From Bacillota bacterium (GTDB lineage Bacteria; Bacillota; UBA4882; UBA8346): 64,000 nt of DNA. Positions 28,301-36,267 of this stretch are shown piece after piece. The first letter of the stretch is position 1, and each line of letters begins with the position of its first letter. The stretch lies in contig JAEYGI010000070.1 in assembly GCA_023402395.1 (NCBI GenBank), forward strand, positions 1-64,000. The letters run 5' to 3'. The position numbers were made by a program, and so were the translations under genes. The notes below the pieces were generated by a model. It did no database searches, was not told the origin of the DNA, and saw only the letters and a program-made list of their open reading frames with translations.

Positions 28301-28429
28301 GGCGGCCTGACCTGCTCGATGCTGATGACGCTGGTGGTGGTGCCGGTGGTTTATACCCGGATCGAGAAGCTCCGCAACTTCATCCTCGGCTTCGGCAGGA
28401 AAGACGGCCGAAGAGCGCGAATTGTTTAA
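25316..28429 (+). CDS. RND multidrug efflux transporter (AcrB-type)
   Basis: The 1037-residue protein has the RND layout: helix 1 at the N terminus, two large periplasmic loops and twelve transmembrane helices in two repeats. Proton-relay residues are visible as the Asp pair in GILVDDAIVVLEN (helix 4, near 405) and the Lys in LVSKNAILLVDF (helix 10, near 920). It exports drugs, bile-salt-like compounds or metabolites using proton motive force. GTG at 25316 has AAGGA six bases upstream; an ATG three codons later is less well placed. It lies between adaptor and TolC genes, so all parts of the pump are present. Confidence 0.95.
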   Translation: MKQMTITELSIKRPILIIVIFAALTLLGGFGYQQLKYELFPSVNIPVVSISTDYPGASATVVESAVTEKIENAVSGLDKIESITSNSTEGNSRVMIEFTQEANIDIALQEAQRKVYSILKQLPDAVSTPTLNKISMDEQPIMTIGFTSNLPDVQFYQLMNDYISQAVSRVPGVGQVNINGGREREIQVNLDPDRLRGYDLSPLQVLSAIQAGNQEYPTGTVKDSDYQFSVRLAGKFQSLSDLRRLIIGKSGGGAVRLSDVAEVFDGKKDVTSITRVDGLNSLSLVVRKQSDANAVEVSRAVREELKRLEGQYRSYNLHTKVASDTSTFIVDSADAVKEDLLFAILLVAGVMLVFLHSIRNSIIVMVAIPTSLVVTFIGMWALGFTLNIITLLALSLIIGILVDDAIVVLENIYRHLELGEDSRVAALKGRNEIGFTALSITLVDVVVYLPLALVGGMIGGMLKQFALVIVVSTLTSLFVSFTVTPMLASRFSRLQQLTDGTLMGRFGRWFEGVYQVITDDYLKILRLCLRHPGKVLLVAGLLFVAALSLIPFGFIGSEFIPQADQGQIAIDLQLPPGTKLERTNEIVQIVERQVSQMPGVETVYASVGSGSTGGGRDNRGYVNVALVPKSQRSFSTDQFGAMVRRAVRLTGVKMYISQPNSMGGGGSAPVQVAVMGQSWETVMETALRVQKLVEQIPGTSDVRLSSDDGNPEMNIAVNRDKMADLGLDIDTVGETLELGLTGNTDSRFTDNGIDYDINVRLDQASRVRTDAIADLVVANKSGQLIPLNQFATVTPATGPTVIQRRNRSFSISVTSRAIGRSSGDIGQDITAALAKEKLPYGVTTTFVGNLKNQAESFGSLGVALLAAIIFVYLIMAALYNSFIYPLSVLFAVPLAVIGALLALALTKKTLAVFSIMGVIMLVGLVSKNAILLVDFTNRAREEEGLGVEEALVEAGRERLRPILMTTLTMILGMIPLATSGATGSEFKTGLGWALIGGLTCSMLMTLVVVPVVYTRIEKLRNFILGFGRKDGRRARIV

Positions 28430-28466
28430 ATTTATTGTAAACTGCCCTTTATGGAGGTGTACTGCC

Positions 28467-29795
28467 ATGTTTCAGACCAAAATTTGCTTGTCCCTGACCG
28501 TGGCGACGCTGTTTTTGGGATTGACGCTGCAGAGTGCCGCCGCCCAGCCCGCGGCGGACTCGTCCGCCGTCAAACCCAAAACGCTGACGTTGGATGAGTG
28601 CCTGGAGTTGGCGCTGCGCAACAATAAAACCATTCAGGCCGACCAACAAAACATTGTGGCCGCCAAGGAAGCGGTCCGTCAGGCCGAAGGGGGATACTTG
28701 CCGACGCTAGGCTACGCGGCGGCCTATAACAATACCGACCCGGCGACCACGCTCAGCCCGTCAAGTGACAAAGCGAGCAATTATTATTCCGGCACCATCA
28801 GCGCCACCGTCCCCTGGGACCTCTCAGGCAAACTCGGCGCCAGCCTGAAGCTGGCCCAACTGAAACTGGCCTCCGTCCAGGAAACGTTGCGCAAGGATAA
28901 GCAGACCCTGATCTACAACGTCAAGAACGGTTATTATCAGGTGTGGCTGGCGGAGCGGCAGCTTGAGGTCCAGCGGGCCGCCTACGACAATCTGGACCGC
29001 CATTATCAGCAGGTTCGCGTGTTCTTCGAGGCCGGGACCCGTTCGAAGTACAATCTGTTCCAGGCTCAGGTGCAGCGGGATACGATTAAGCCTAAGATTA
29101 TGAGCGCCGAAAACACGTTGGCTCTGAGCAAGCTGAAGCTGGCGACGGAGATCGGGCTTCCGGGCGATCAGGATTTCACGGTGGCTTTCGACGCCTCCAA
29201 ACTGCAAATGCCCAACGCTCCGGCGGCGACGCTCGGGGAGCTGCTGGCCGCGGCTTATCAGAACCGTCCGGAGCTGCGCCAATACCAGCAAAACATTGAG
29301 ATGAGCAAGGCCCAGACTCAGCTGGACGCGGCCGGCAAAAAACCGGCGGCCTCGCTCTCCGCCTCGTACAAGGGAACTAACCGCGATCTCGACCTGGACG
29401 GCTGGAACCGGACCTGGAATCTGACGGTGGGGATCTCCGGCAACTTCTATGACGGCGGCGTTACCAAGGCTAAAGTGGCCCAGGACAAGGCGACCGAGCA
29501 GGTGAATATCATCAAAGAAAGCGATCTGCGCGATCAGATCCGGCTCGGCGCGGAGCAAGTCCTGCAAAACCTGGGCCACAGCATCGAAGTGACCCGCGCC
29601 AACCAGGCCAGCATCGATCTGGCCAAGGAAACCCTGGAGATGACCCAGGCCCGCTATGAAGCGGGGATGGCGACTACCATGGACATCATGGACGCCGAGG
29701 TCGCGCTGGACACCTATCTCGATAATTATTACCAGGGAATCGTCACCTATCTGGCGGCCGTGGCCAATCTGGACCTGGTGGCCGGGAAGGATTGA
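28467..29795 (+). CDS. TolC-family outer-membrane channel
   Basis: ATG at 28467 with GGAGGTG upstream gives 442 residues. A signal peptide (to about SAAAQ near 27) is followed by two copies of the OEP repeat, each with long helices (LDECLELALRNNKTIQADQQNI; LAAAYQNRPELRQYQQNIEMS) and beta-strand segments with aromatic residues. It forms the trimeric exit duct for the adaptor and RND pump encoded just upstream. It is direct evidence for an outer membrane in this organism. A strong terminator closes the operon. Confidence 0.92.
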   Translation: MFQTKICLSLTVATLFLGLTLQSAAAQPAADSSAVKPKTLTLDECLELALRNNKTIQADQQNIVAAKEAVRQAEGGYLPTLGYAAAYNNTDPATTLSPSSDKASNYYSGTISATVPWDLSGKLGASLKLAQLKLASVQETLRKDKQTLIYNVKNGYYQVWLAERQLEVQRAAYDNLDRHYQQVRVFFEAGTRSKYNLFQAQVQRDTIKPKIMSAENTLALSKLKLATEIGLPGDQDFTVAFDASKLQMPNAPAATLGELLAAAYQNRPELRQYQQNIEMSKAQTQLDAAGKKPAASLSASYKGTNRDLDLDGWNRTWNLTVGISGNFYDGGVTKAKVAQDKATEQVNIIKESDLRDQIRLGAEQVLQNLGHSIEVTRANQASIDLAKETLEMTQARYEAGMATTMDIMDAEVALDTYLDNYYQGIVTYLAAVANLDLVAGKD

Positions 29796-29886
29796 AAACA
29801 GTTATCAGTTGTTAGTTCCTGGTTCTTGGTTCGTGAGTGGACGGCCAAGCGGAAGCGTTTGGCCGGAAACCTTCATAAGTAACGGG

Positions 29887-29916
29887 AAAACTACGGCGCG
29901 CCCCGCCGTAGTTTTT
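29887..29916 (+). terminator. Intrinsic terminator of the efflux operon
   Basis: Stem AAAACTACGGCG/CGCCGTAGTTTT with a short C-rich loop is followed by further T residues. Confidence 0.85.
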
Positions 29917-30625
29917 TAATGCCCCCAAAATGGGGTTAAATCTCTCGCTCAGCCGAAACGTTTAGGTGAAGAAGATTGAAAAATCCGATGTTGGGATTGA
30001 CCTATCCTCCAGCTCCTTCCCTGAGAAGGCAATGTCAACAAGTGATAGTTACAATATTTAGAAATGATCTTTGCCAATTAAGCCGGCCGAAAATGCTACC
30101 TCTCCCTCGCTCCCTCCCCGATGTTGTCATTGTCGCGGGTCTACTCAGCGGGGAGGGATGAATCGCTGGAAATTCAGGCTTTTACTCCGCTGATGCGTAG
30201 AAGAAGTCTCTCCAGAAAGGCATTATACCCAAGATTCGACTTCATTAATTTCACTGGCGTCATAGGCCACCGTTTCCGGCGAATCACCCCTCCCCGCCGA
30301 AAATCTCCATCGGACCGCCGCATCGGGGAGGGGAAGGGGGACCAGAGCCACGAAGGCTTAAGGTTGCGGCATCCATGGATGGATGTCAGCCGCAGAGGGC
30401 AAGGGTTAGGTCTGGAAAGTCATACCACGATCCCTTAATGACATTGCCTTGCCAGGGAACCAGCGCCAGGATGGCGCAAGATCCGGCGCTCAGGATGAGA
30501 ACACGGCCGGAAGGAGCTGGAGGGTAGGTCTAAACCCAACATCGGATTTATTGGTTCCAATTTTCTTCATCTAATAAAGGTTTCGGCTAAAAGCCGGGGA
30601 TTTCACCCCATTTGCAAGACATTAA
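29917..30625. repeat. About 700-bp element with long imperfect inverted arms
   Basis: The left arm (29917 to about 30043) pairs with the right arm (about 30437-30625) in order: TAATG, AAATGGGGT, GCCGAAAC, a GAAGAA-ATTG block, ATCCGATGTTGGG, CCTCCAGCTCCTTCC, CCCTG and AAGGCAATGTCA all recur in reverse complement. The right arm carries an extra block near 30460-30510. Inside are further pairs: CCCTCCCCGATG near 30111 with CATCGGGGAGGG near 30322, and GCGGGGAGGG near 30149 with CCCTCCCCGC near 30288. No frame inside codes for a recognisable protein. It could be a structured RNA or a palindromic mobile element. Confidence 0.6.
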
Positions 30626-30685
30626 TGAAGTACAGTTCCCCGCCATTACCGAGTACCCTAAAAATATCGAGGAACAACAAGTCCT

Positions 30686-31282
30686 TTACATCGCCATTCC
30701 GCCATCAACATTGACAACCTGACCGGTTATGTATTTCGCTAAGTCAGAAACCAAAAATAAAACCGCGTTTGCCACATCCTCGGGCTTACCGTATTGCTTC
30801 ATTGGAATCTGTGACAATATCTTTTGCGATACTTCTTCTGATAGCACATGGGTCATATCCGATTGAATAAACCCCGGGGCAATCGCATTAACATTAACTC
30901 CGCGTTCCGCTAATTCTTTTGCCGTTGTTTTGGTTAGACCAATTAAACCAGCCTTAGAAGCGGAATAATTGGCTTGCCCGACATTCCCGGTGAGGCCAAC
31001 CACACTTGCAATGTTGACGATAATTCCTGAATTCTGTTTTAACATCTGCTTGGAAACTAATTTGGAACAAATAAACGCTCCGGTCAAGTTTATTTTCAAT
31101 ACCAGATCCCAATCCTCTTGTTTCATCATCATCAGGCGGGCATCCCTGGTTACCCCGGCGTTATTGACAAGAATATCAATCCTGGCGAACTTATTTATAA
31201 TCGACCTCACTATTTCCCTGGTTGACTCCTCAGAAGAAACATCATGTTTTAAAGCGATGGATCCGTGGCTGATTTTAAAAGC
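30686..31282 (-). pseudogene. 5'-truncated 3-oxoacyl-ACP reductase (FabG-like)
   Basis: The frame encodes the C-terminal three quarters of a short-chain dehydrogenase: NNAGV, NIASVVG with the catalytic Ser, YSASK with the catalytic Tyr and Lys, PGFIQSDMT and the closing YITGQVVNVDGGMAM. In-frame similarity continues upstream to about 31282 without any start codon and then hits a TGA. The N-terminal nucleotide-binding glycine motif (about 50 residues) is gone. A GTG at 31210 could start a 174-residue product, but without the cofactor loop it should be inactive. It lies next to the inverted-arm element, which may have caused the break. The base composition is A+T-richer than its neighbours. Confidence 0.75.
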
Positions 31283-31484
31283 TCCGGACTTGGCGTTCCC
31301 AGGTCATCGTTAGCAACGGATTCAAAAACTTAATGCGTTTATTTTCCATGTCAATCATTATTATCCTGCTTCCCTGATTGAAAAAGCCTCCTAAAATCAA
31401 ACTCTCCTTACCCTTCGGGACATCGTGAGAGCACCGCCTTTCACAGAAAAACTTCATCTTTCGGCTCTCACAGATTTCATCCGC

Positions 31485-31757
31485 TTAATTCGTTTTCCCG
31501 ATCTTTAGTTCTACTCTTTCGTTCATCTGCTTCTTCTCCCCGATCAACCGTTCGGCGGCCCCGATCATCTGATCGATCTCTTCGATCAACTGATCCTGCT
31601 CCCGGATCATTTGTAGCAACATTTCGATCAACTGATCCATCCCTCGGATCACTTGATCGAACTCCCGGATCAACTGATCCGGCACTCGGATCACTTGTAG
31701 CAACACTTCGATCAGATGATCGGGCACCCGGATCACTTGATCCTTCGCTCCGATCAC
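31485..31757 (-). CDS. Heptad-repeat coiled-coil ORF from 21-bp tandem repeats
   Basis: The 90-residue frame is built from about eleven seven-residue units of the form D-Q-[LVM]-I-[RE]-x-x, with hydrophobic residues at heptad spacing, so it should form a long amphipathic coiled coil. At DNA level the 21-bp unit centres on GATCA-N-TGATC words and occupies 31538-31775. GTG start at 31757 has no clear ribosome site and an in-frame stop lies just upstream, so expression is uncertain. No family recognised. Length variation by repeat slippage is expected. Confidence 0.45.
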   Translation of the reverse strand: MIGAKDQVIRVPDHLIEVLLQVIRVPDQLIREFDQVIRGMDQLIEMLLQMIREQDQLIEEIDQMIGAAERLIGEKKQMNERVELKIGKTN

Positions 31758-31965
31758 TTGATCCGGCTACCGGATCAGTTGTTGCGATATTTTGGGCATC
31801 ATCAAATATAAGCCAAAATAAAGGGGCAAGTGATCGTCTCTCAAAATTATGATATTATTTCGCTGTAAATTTGAAATGAAGGAGAACTTACCGTACCGAT
31901 ATAAGATAAAAAAGAGATGGGTGAGCTGGAAGTGATGAGTATGGAATTGTACGATACATAATAAT

Positions 31966-32020
31966 CTTATTTTACTTTCGGGCCGGAAAGTAAAATAAGC
32001 GAAATTCTTATTTTACTTTC
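31966..32020. repeat. 14-bp word in inverted and direct copies beyond the Fic gene
   Basis: CTTATTTTACTTTC occurs at 31966-31979, as an exact inverted copy at 31986-31999 (spacer GGGCCG) and again directly at 32007-32020. The cluster starts 27 bases beyond the stop of the Fic gene. It has no T tail in either direction typical of a terminator, so a protein-binding site or a remnant of a repeat is as likely. Confidence 0.7.
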
Positions 32021-32047
32021 CCGCGCGAACGGACTCTTCTCACGAGG

Positions 32048-33184
32048 CTAATCCTGATTGAACAGTTCCAGATAAGCCGCGAAGCTGAAAACCCGGTTCC
32101 GCCGCCGGCCGGTGAGTTCGCTGAGGATCCCCAGTTTCATCAATTCGCCGATCAAGGTGTTGGCCGACTTGGGCGTTATTTGCAGAAAATCGGCGACATC
32201 CCCCACGGTAACCACCGGTTTCCCATAGAGCAGTTGCATCAGTTGCCGGCTGTTCTCCGCCCGGCGGTTTAAGGTGACAATCCTGCTATCCACTTGGTTC
32301 TTCAGGGTCAAAATCTCCATAAAGGTACGTTTGCCTTTTTCAGCGGTCTCGACGACCGCGTTCAGGAAAAACTTAATCCAATGAATCAGATCGTTTGACT
32401 CTCTTACTCTGGATAAGGCGTCGTAATAAGAACTTCTTCTTCGTTCGAAGAAATCGGACAGGTATAACGAAGGTTTATTCAGCAACCCGAAGCTCACCAA
32501 GTACAAGGTAATCAATAACCGCCCGATCCGCCCGTTCCCATCCAAGAAAGGATGAATGGTCTCGAACTGATAATGGCTGATGGCCGCCTTGACCAGATGC
32601 GGCACATCCAACGTCTCGTTATGCCAAAAGCTCTCCAGATCGCCGATCAACTCCGGAATCTCCTCATGATGGGGCGGAATAAATACCGCGTCCGAGAGAT
32701 TGGAGCCGCCGATCCAATTTTGGCTCCGCCGGAACTCTCCCGGATTTTTTGATTCTCCGCGTACTCCTTCCATCAGAACCGCATGAGTGTCCCGAAGCAA
32801 CCTCCCCGATAACGGCAATTTTTCCAAAGCCGGGATCGCGAAATTGATGGTCCGGATATAATTCTGGACCTCTTGCCAGTCGTCGCGTTTTTCCGGCGCG
32901 ATATCCTCCTTGCTCATCAACGCTTCATCGATTTCAGTGCGGGTTCCTTCAATCCGGCTCGAAGTGTTAGCTTCTTTGACAATATGCATCTGAATAAAGA
33001 GATCGACATCCGGCACGATCAGGGTAAAAGCATTCAGTTCACCGAGCGCCTTAGCGGCTTTCTCCAGCAACCCATTGATAACGGGATCGTCCCAGACCCA
33101 ATTGTAGTTGATCTTGGACGGACAAAAGCTTTGGTATTGAAATTGCCGCTGGTAGGTTCCCGAACGATAATCCCGCAGATTCAC
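32048..33184 (-). CDS. Fic-domain protein (AMP transferase type)
   Basis: This 378-residue protein has an N-terminal Fic_N region, the catalytic loop HPFLDGNGRIGR at 211-222 (His211 and both arginines intact) and a C-terminal winged helix. The inhibitory motif Ser75-xxx-Glu79-Gly80 lies before the core, so it is a self-inhibited class II Fic enzyme that transfers AMP (or another nucleotide part) to a target protein and may also remove it. GTG start at 33184 with GAGGTG upstream. No antitoxin partner is encoded alongside, as expected for class II. The target is unknown. Confidence 0.9.
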   Translation of the reverse strand: MNLRDYRSGTYQRQFQYQSFCPSKINYNWVWDDPVINGLLEKAAKALGELNAFTLIVPDVDLFIQMHIVKEANTSSRIEGTRTEIDEALMSKEDIAPEKRDDWQEVQNYIRTINFAIPALEKLPLSGRLLRDTHAVLMEGVRGESKNPGEFRRSQNWIGGSNLSDAVFIPPHHEEIPELIGDLESFWHNETLDVPHLVKAAISHYQFETIHPFLDGNGRIGRLLITLYLVSFGLLNKPSLYLSDFFERRRSSYYDALSRVRESNDLIHWIKFFLNAVVETAEKGKRTFMEILTLKNQVDSRIVTLNRRAENSRQLMQLLYGKPVVTVGDVADFLQITPKSANTLIGELMKLGILSELTGRRRNRVFSFAAYLELFNQD

Positions 33185-33257
33185 GCTTTCACCTCAATTC
33201 AGATCCCTTGAGGAGGATCGATTCGATGAGTCAAGCTAAAAAATGGTAATCATCATT

Positions 33258-33287
33258 ATTATATCATATCCCGTTTCCCCATAACAA
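33258..33287 (-). promoter_or_regulatory. Candidate promoter of the Fic gene
   Basis: On the minus strand TTGTTA (33287-33282), an 18-base spacer and TATAAT (33263-33258) lie 74 bases before the GTG start. Confidence 0.5.
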
Positions 33288-33315
33288 ACCCTCCCCGGAC
33301 GCTTCGGACCGCGAT

Positions 33316-33349
33316 CAAAAAAGGGGCGAAATCTATGATTTCGCCCCTT
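33316..33349 (-). terminator. Intrinsic terminator of the acyl-CoA synthetase unit
   Basis: A 13-bp perfect stem AAGGGGCGAAATC/GATTTCGCCCCTT with a TAT loop is followed by a T run on the minus strand. Confidence 0.9.
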
Positions 33350-33379
33350 GGCCTGTAACGCTTTGTTCCACCGGCCCGC

Positions 33380-35044
33380 TTACTCCGCGCTATCCTTCTC
33401 GCGAATCTCGACCCGCCGGATCTTGCCGCTGATCGTCTTCGGCAGCTCGGTCACAAACTCGACGATCCGGGGGTACTTGTAGGGCGCGGTCACCTTCTTG
33501 ACGTGCTCCTGCAACTGCGCGGCCAACTCGTCACTGGCCGTATAGCCCTTGGCCACCACCACCGTGGCCTTGACCACCGCGCCACGATCCGGATCCGGAA
33601 CGCCGGTGACCGCGCACTCCAGCACCGCCGGGTGCTCCATCAGCGCGCTCTCAACCTCGAACGGCCCGATCCGGTAGCCGGAACTCTTGATCACATCGTC
33701 GGTGCGTCCGACGAACCAATAATAGCCGTCCTCATCCCGCCAGGCCGTGTCGCCGGTATGGTAAACCCCGTCGTGCCAGACGGTCTCGGTCCGTTCCCGG
33801 TCGCGGTGGTAGCCGTCGAAGATCCCGACCGGCATAAAAATATCGGTCCGGAACACAATCTCGCCGACCTCGCCGACCTCGCAGGAACGGCCGTCCTCAT
33901 CGACCAGATCCACTTCGTATCCGGGCGAGGGCTTGCCCATGGAGCCGGGACGCGGCTCCAGCCACGGAAAGGTGGCCAGCGCCACGGTACATTCGGTCTG
34001 GCCGTAAGCTTCGTGGAGCTTGAGTCCGGTACTCTTCAGAAATTGGGCGTATACCTCCGGATTGAGCGGTTCGCCGGCGGTGACGGCGTACTTTAATTTG
34101 GAGAGATCATAGTGGGAAAGATCCTCCTTGATCAGATAGCGGTAAATCGTCGGCGGCGCGCAGAAAGTGGTCACGCCGTACTGGGCGATTTTCTCCAGGA
34201 GATGCTTGGGGATGAATTTGTCGAAATCATACACGAATACCGCGCTCCCGGCGAGCCACTGGCCGTAAATCTTGCCCCAGACCGACTTGGCCCAGCCGGT
34301 GTCGGAGACGGTCAGGTGCAGTCCGCCGTCGATCACGTTCTGCCAATACTTGGCGGTGACGATGTGCCCCAGCGGATAGGCGAAGTTGTGCCGGACCATT
34401 TTCGGAAATCCGGTGGTCCCGGAGGTGAAATACAGCAGCATGATATTGTCGTTGCGGGTCGCCGCCTCGCCGATCGGCCGCTGAAAGCCGGGGGAAGCCG
34501 AGGCCAGCGCGGCGTCAAAATCAATCCAGCCCTCGCGGCCGCCCTGGATCACCATCTTCGCTTTCAGGGACGGCGACTGGGCTTGAGAATCGTCGATATG
34601 GCCAAGCACTTCCGGCTCGTGGACCGAGATGATCATCTTGATATCCGCCGCGTTGTTGCGGTAAATGATATCCTTGGCGGTCAGCAGGTGGGTGGCTGGA
34701 ATGGCGATGGCGCCGAGCTTATGTAAGGCCAGCAGAATATACCAGAATTCATGGCGGCGCTTCAAGATCAGCATCACCGGATCGCCCTTGCCGATCCCGG
34801 CCTGGCGGAGCACATTGGCCGCCTTGTCGCTAAGGGTTTTCAGTTCCCCGAAGGTGAAGTTGCGCTCTTCGCCCTGGTCGTTGCACCAGACAATGGCGAG
34901 CCTGTCCGGATCGGCGGCCGCGATTTCGTCAACCACGTCATAGGCGAAATTGAAATTGGCCGGAATCTTCACTTCAAAATTGCCCCGGAACTCTTCGTAG
35001 GAGTGGAACTCACTGGTCACATACTTTTGCAACAGCATCGTCAT
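33380..35044 (-). CDS. Medium-chain acyl-CoA synthetase-like AMP-binding enzyme
   Basis: The 554-residue enzyme has the adenylate-forming motifs in order: YFTSGTTGFPK (phosphate loop, near 217), EAYGQTE near 354, HTGDTAWRDEDGYYWFVGRTDDVIKSSGYRIGP near 430-465 and the C-terminal lysine motif PKTISGKIRR. The wording of these motifs is closest to acetyl/medium-chain acyl-CoA synthetases. It activates a carboxylic acid to acyl-AMP and then acyl-CoA in the cytoplasm. ATG with AAAGAGG upstream. The XRE-cupin regulator gene precedes it by 129 bases on the same strand, an arrangement often seen in Firmicutes, so it is probably regulated by that protein with the acid or its CoA ester as signal. Confidence 0.9.
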   Translation of the reverse strand: MTMLLQKYVTSEFHSYEEFRGNFEVKIPANFNFAYDVVDEIAAADPDRLAIVWCNDQGEERNFTFGELKTLSDKAANVLRQAGIGKGDPVMLILKRRHEFWYILLALHKLGAIAIPATHLLTAKDIIYRNNAADIKMIISVHEPEVLGHIDDSQAQSPSLKAKMVIQGGREGWIDFDAALASASPGFQRPIGEAATRNDNIMLLYFTSGTTGFPKMVRHNFAYPLGHIVTAKYWQNVIDGGLHLTVSDTGWAKSVWGKIYGQWLAGSAVFVYDFDKFIPKHLLEKIAQYGVTTFCAPPTIYRYLIKEDLSHYDLSKLKYAVTAGEPLNPEVYAQFLKSTGLKLHEAYGQTECTVALATFPWLEPRPGSMGKPSPGYEVDLVDEDGRSCEVGEVGEIVFRTDIFMPVGIFDGYHRDRERTETVWHDGVYHTGDTAWRDEDGYYWFVGRTDDVIKSSGYRIGPFEVESALMEHPAVLECAVTGVPDPDRGAVVKATVVVAKGYTASDELAAQLQEHVKKVTAPYKYPRIVEFVTELPKTISGKIRRVEIREKDSAE

Positions 35045-35173
35045 ACCTCTTTCGTGTTATAAGTCAAAACATTGCAGCCTCGCGGCTAACATCGCGAAAC
35101 GACTTTATCCCTTGCTTCTCTTGAGCTTTTGCGGCAATCCGGGCCGGAGGCCTTGAGTTGTCCGCCAAAGCTT

Positions 35174-35728
35174 TTAAAAGATGATCGCCAGGAACTTGGC
35201 GGGCTTGCCGTTCAACGCCTTCATGCCGTGCGGGACCGCCGAGTCGAAAAAGAGCGAATCGCCCTCGTTCAAAATCAGTTCGTGGCTATCCAGCATGATT
35301 TTCATGGAGCCTTCCAGGATATAGTTGAATTCCTGGCCGGGATGGCTGTTGTAATGGACCGGGGCGTCCTTCGGTTCCGGGTCCACGCTGACCAGAAACG
35401 GTTCGGCCTTTTTATGGGCAAAATTAAAGGCCAGGCTTTGATATTTGTAGTCCTTGCGGCGGTCCACCGAAATGCCTTTCCCCTTCCGGGTCAGGGCATA
35501 GGTATGCAAGCGGGGCTCTTCCCCAGTGATCAGGCTGGCCAGTTCCACGTTGAACCGGTGCGCGATTTTGAAGAGAATGCTCACCGGGATGTCGATCTCG
35601 CCGTTTTCGTACCTGCCGTACAGCTCCTCGGAGATCTCAAACTCCTTGGCCAATTCCTGCGCCGGAACATTGAAGATTTCCCGCAATTCCCTGATCCGCG
35701 CCGCAATCTGTTTAATTTCTTCGGTCAT
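35174..35728 (-). CDS. XRE-family regulator with C-terminal cupin
   Basis: Residues about 8-62 form a helix-turn-helix of the Cro/CI type; residues about 105-182 form a cupin barrel (HPGQEFNYILEGSMKIMLDSHELILNEGDSLFFDSAVPHG) with the usual His/Glu positions for metal or ligand. Such regulators sense small molecules through the cupin. AAGGAG lies upstream of the ATG. It precedes and is co-directional with the acyl-CoA synthetase gene, its probable target. Confidence 0.88.
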   Translation of the reverse strand: MTEEIKQIAARIRELREIFNVPAQELAKEFEISEELYGRYENGEIDIPVSILFKIAHRFNVELASLITGEEPRLHTYALTRKGKGISVDRRKDYKYQSLAFNFAHKKAEPFLVSVDPEPKDAPVHYNSHPGQEFNYILEGSMKIMLDSHELILNEGDSLFFDSAVPHGMKALNGKPAKFLAIIF

Positions 35729-35864
35729 CTAAAAACCACTCCTTATCCTCTATCTCTTTATCAGACCATCGTCTGTCGTACAGTCACCTTCCGGCCCGGC
35801 CTTATCAAAGCCAAGCAATGGTAATATTGTTCGACATAAATAATAAAACCCCTTCTATCGATGT

Positions 35865-36062
35865 AAGTTGAAATAAATTTCTAATGCATATCATATCTTA
35901 TCTCTAACCTCGGGGATTAAGAAAGAAAATAATTAAGGGAGTTAATCTAACTTATTTACCGCTGTATCGGACCAAATAATATTGGTCTGATTGATATTCG
36001 CATTCGGCGTAAAGAATGCAAATCTTTGGGTGGAAAATTTATTTCAGCCTGAATATCAGTCA
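35865..36062 (+). repeat. Degenerate compound palindromic element (A-B)
   Basis: It starts AAGTTGAAATAAATT, passes GCATATCAT, closes module A with TCTAACTTATTT, continues through the linker CCGCTGTATCGG and the module B core CGCATTCGGCG...GAATGCAAAT and ends TTTATTTCAGCC. The order matches the copy at 39286-39457 but both stems have many changes, so this is an old copy. Confidence 0.6.
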
Positions 36063-36231
36063 AAACCAATGCCGCTATTGTCCCGCCATGACTCGCTTGA
36101 AAATTAAGAAAGATTTGAAATATTTATTTTTCAATTTTCATGCCAATTGCCAGCTTTCTTCGTAACACATTTTTAATGTCCGCTTAAGCTGCACCGGAAA
36201 TTGCAAAGTCCGGTTTTGAACTTCGAAATGA

Positions 36232-36261
36232 TTGACATATTTCGACCGGTTTCGATATACT
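36232..36261 (+). promoter_or_regulatory. Strong sigma-A promoter of the lytic transglycosylase gene
   Basis: TTGACA at 36232-36237 and TATACT at 36256-36261 are separated by 18 bases. Transcription should start near 36268, giving a leader of about 134 bases before the ATG at 36402. Confidence 0.75.
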
Positions 36262-36267
36262 GGGTAA

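Noticed and set aside
29976..30438. Two plus-strand frames (61 and 105 codons) in the inverted-arm element
   Set aside because: No family match, no good ribosome site, and both follow the paired blocks of the element.
31275..31457. 60-codon minus-strand frame upstream of the fabG remnant
   Set aside because: No recognisable domain and no clear ribosome site. It may be whatever sequence replaced the fabG 5' end.
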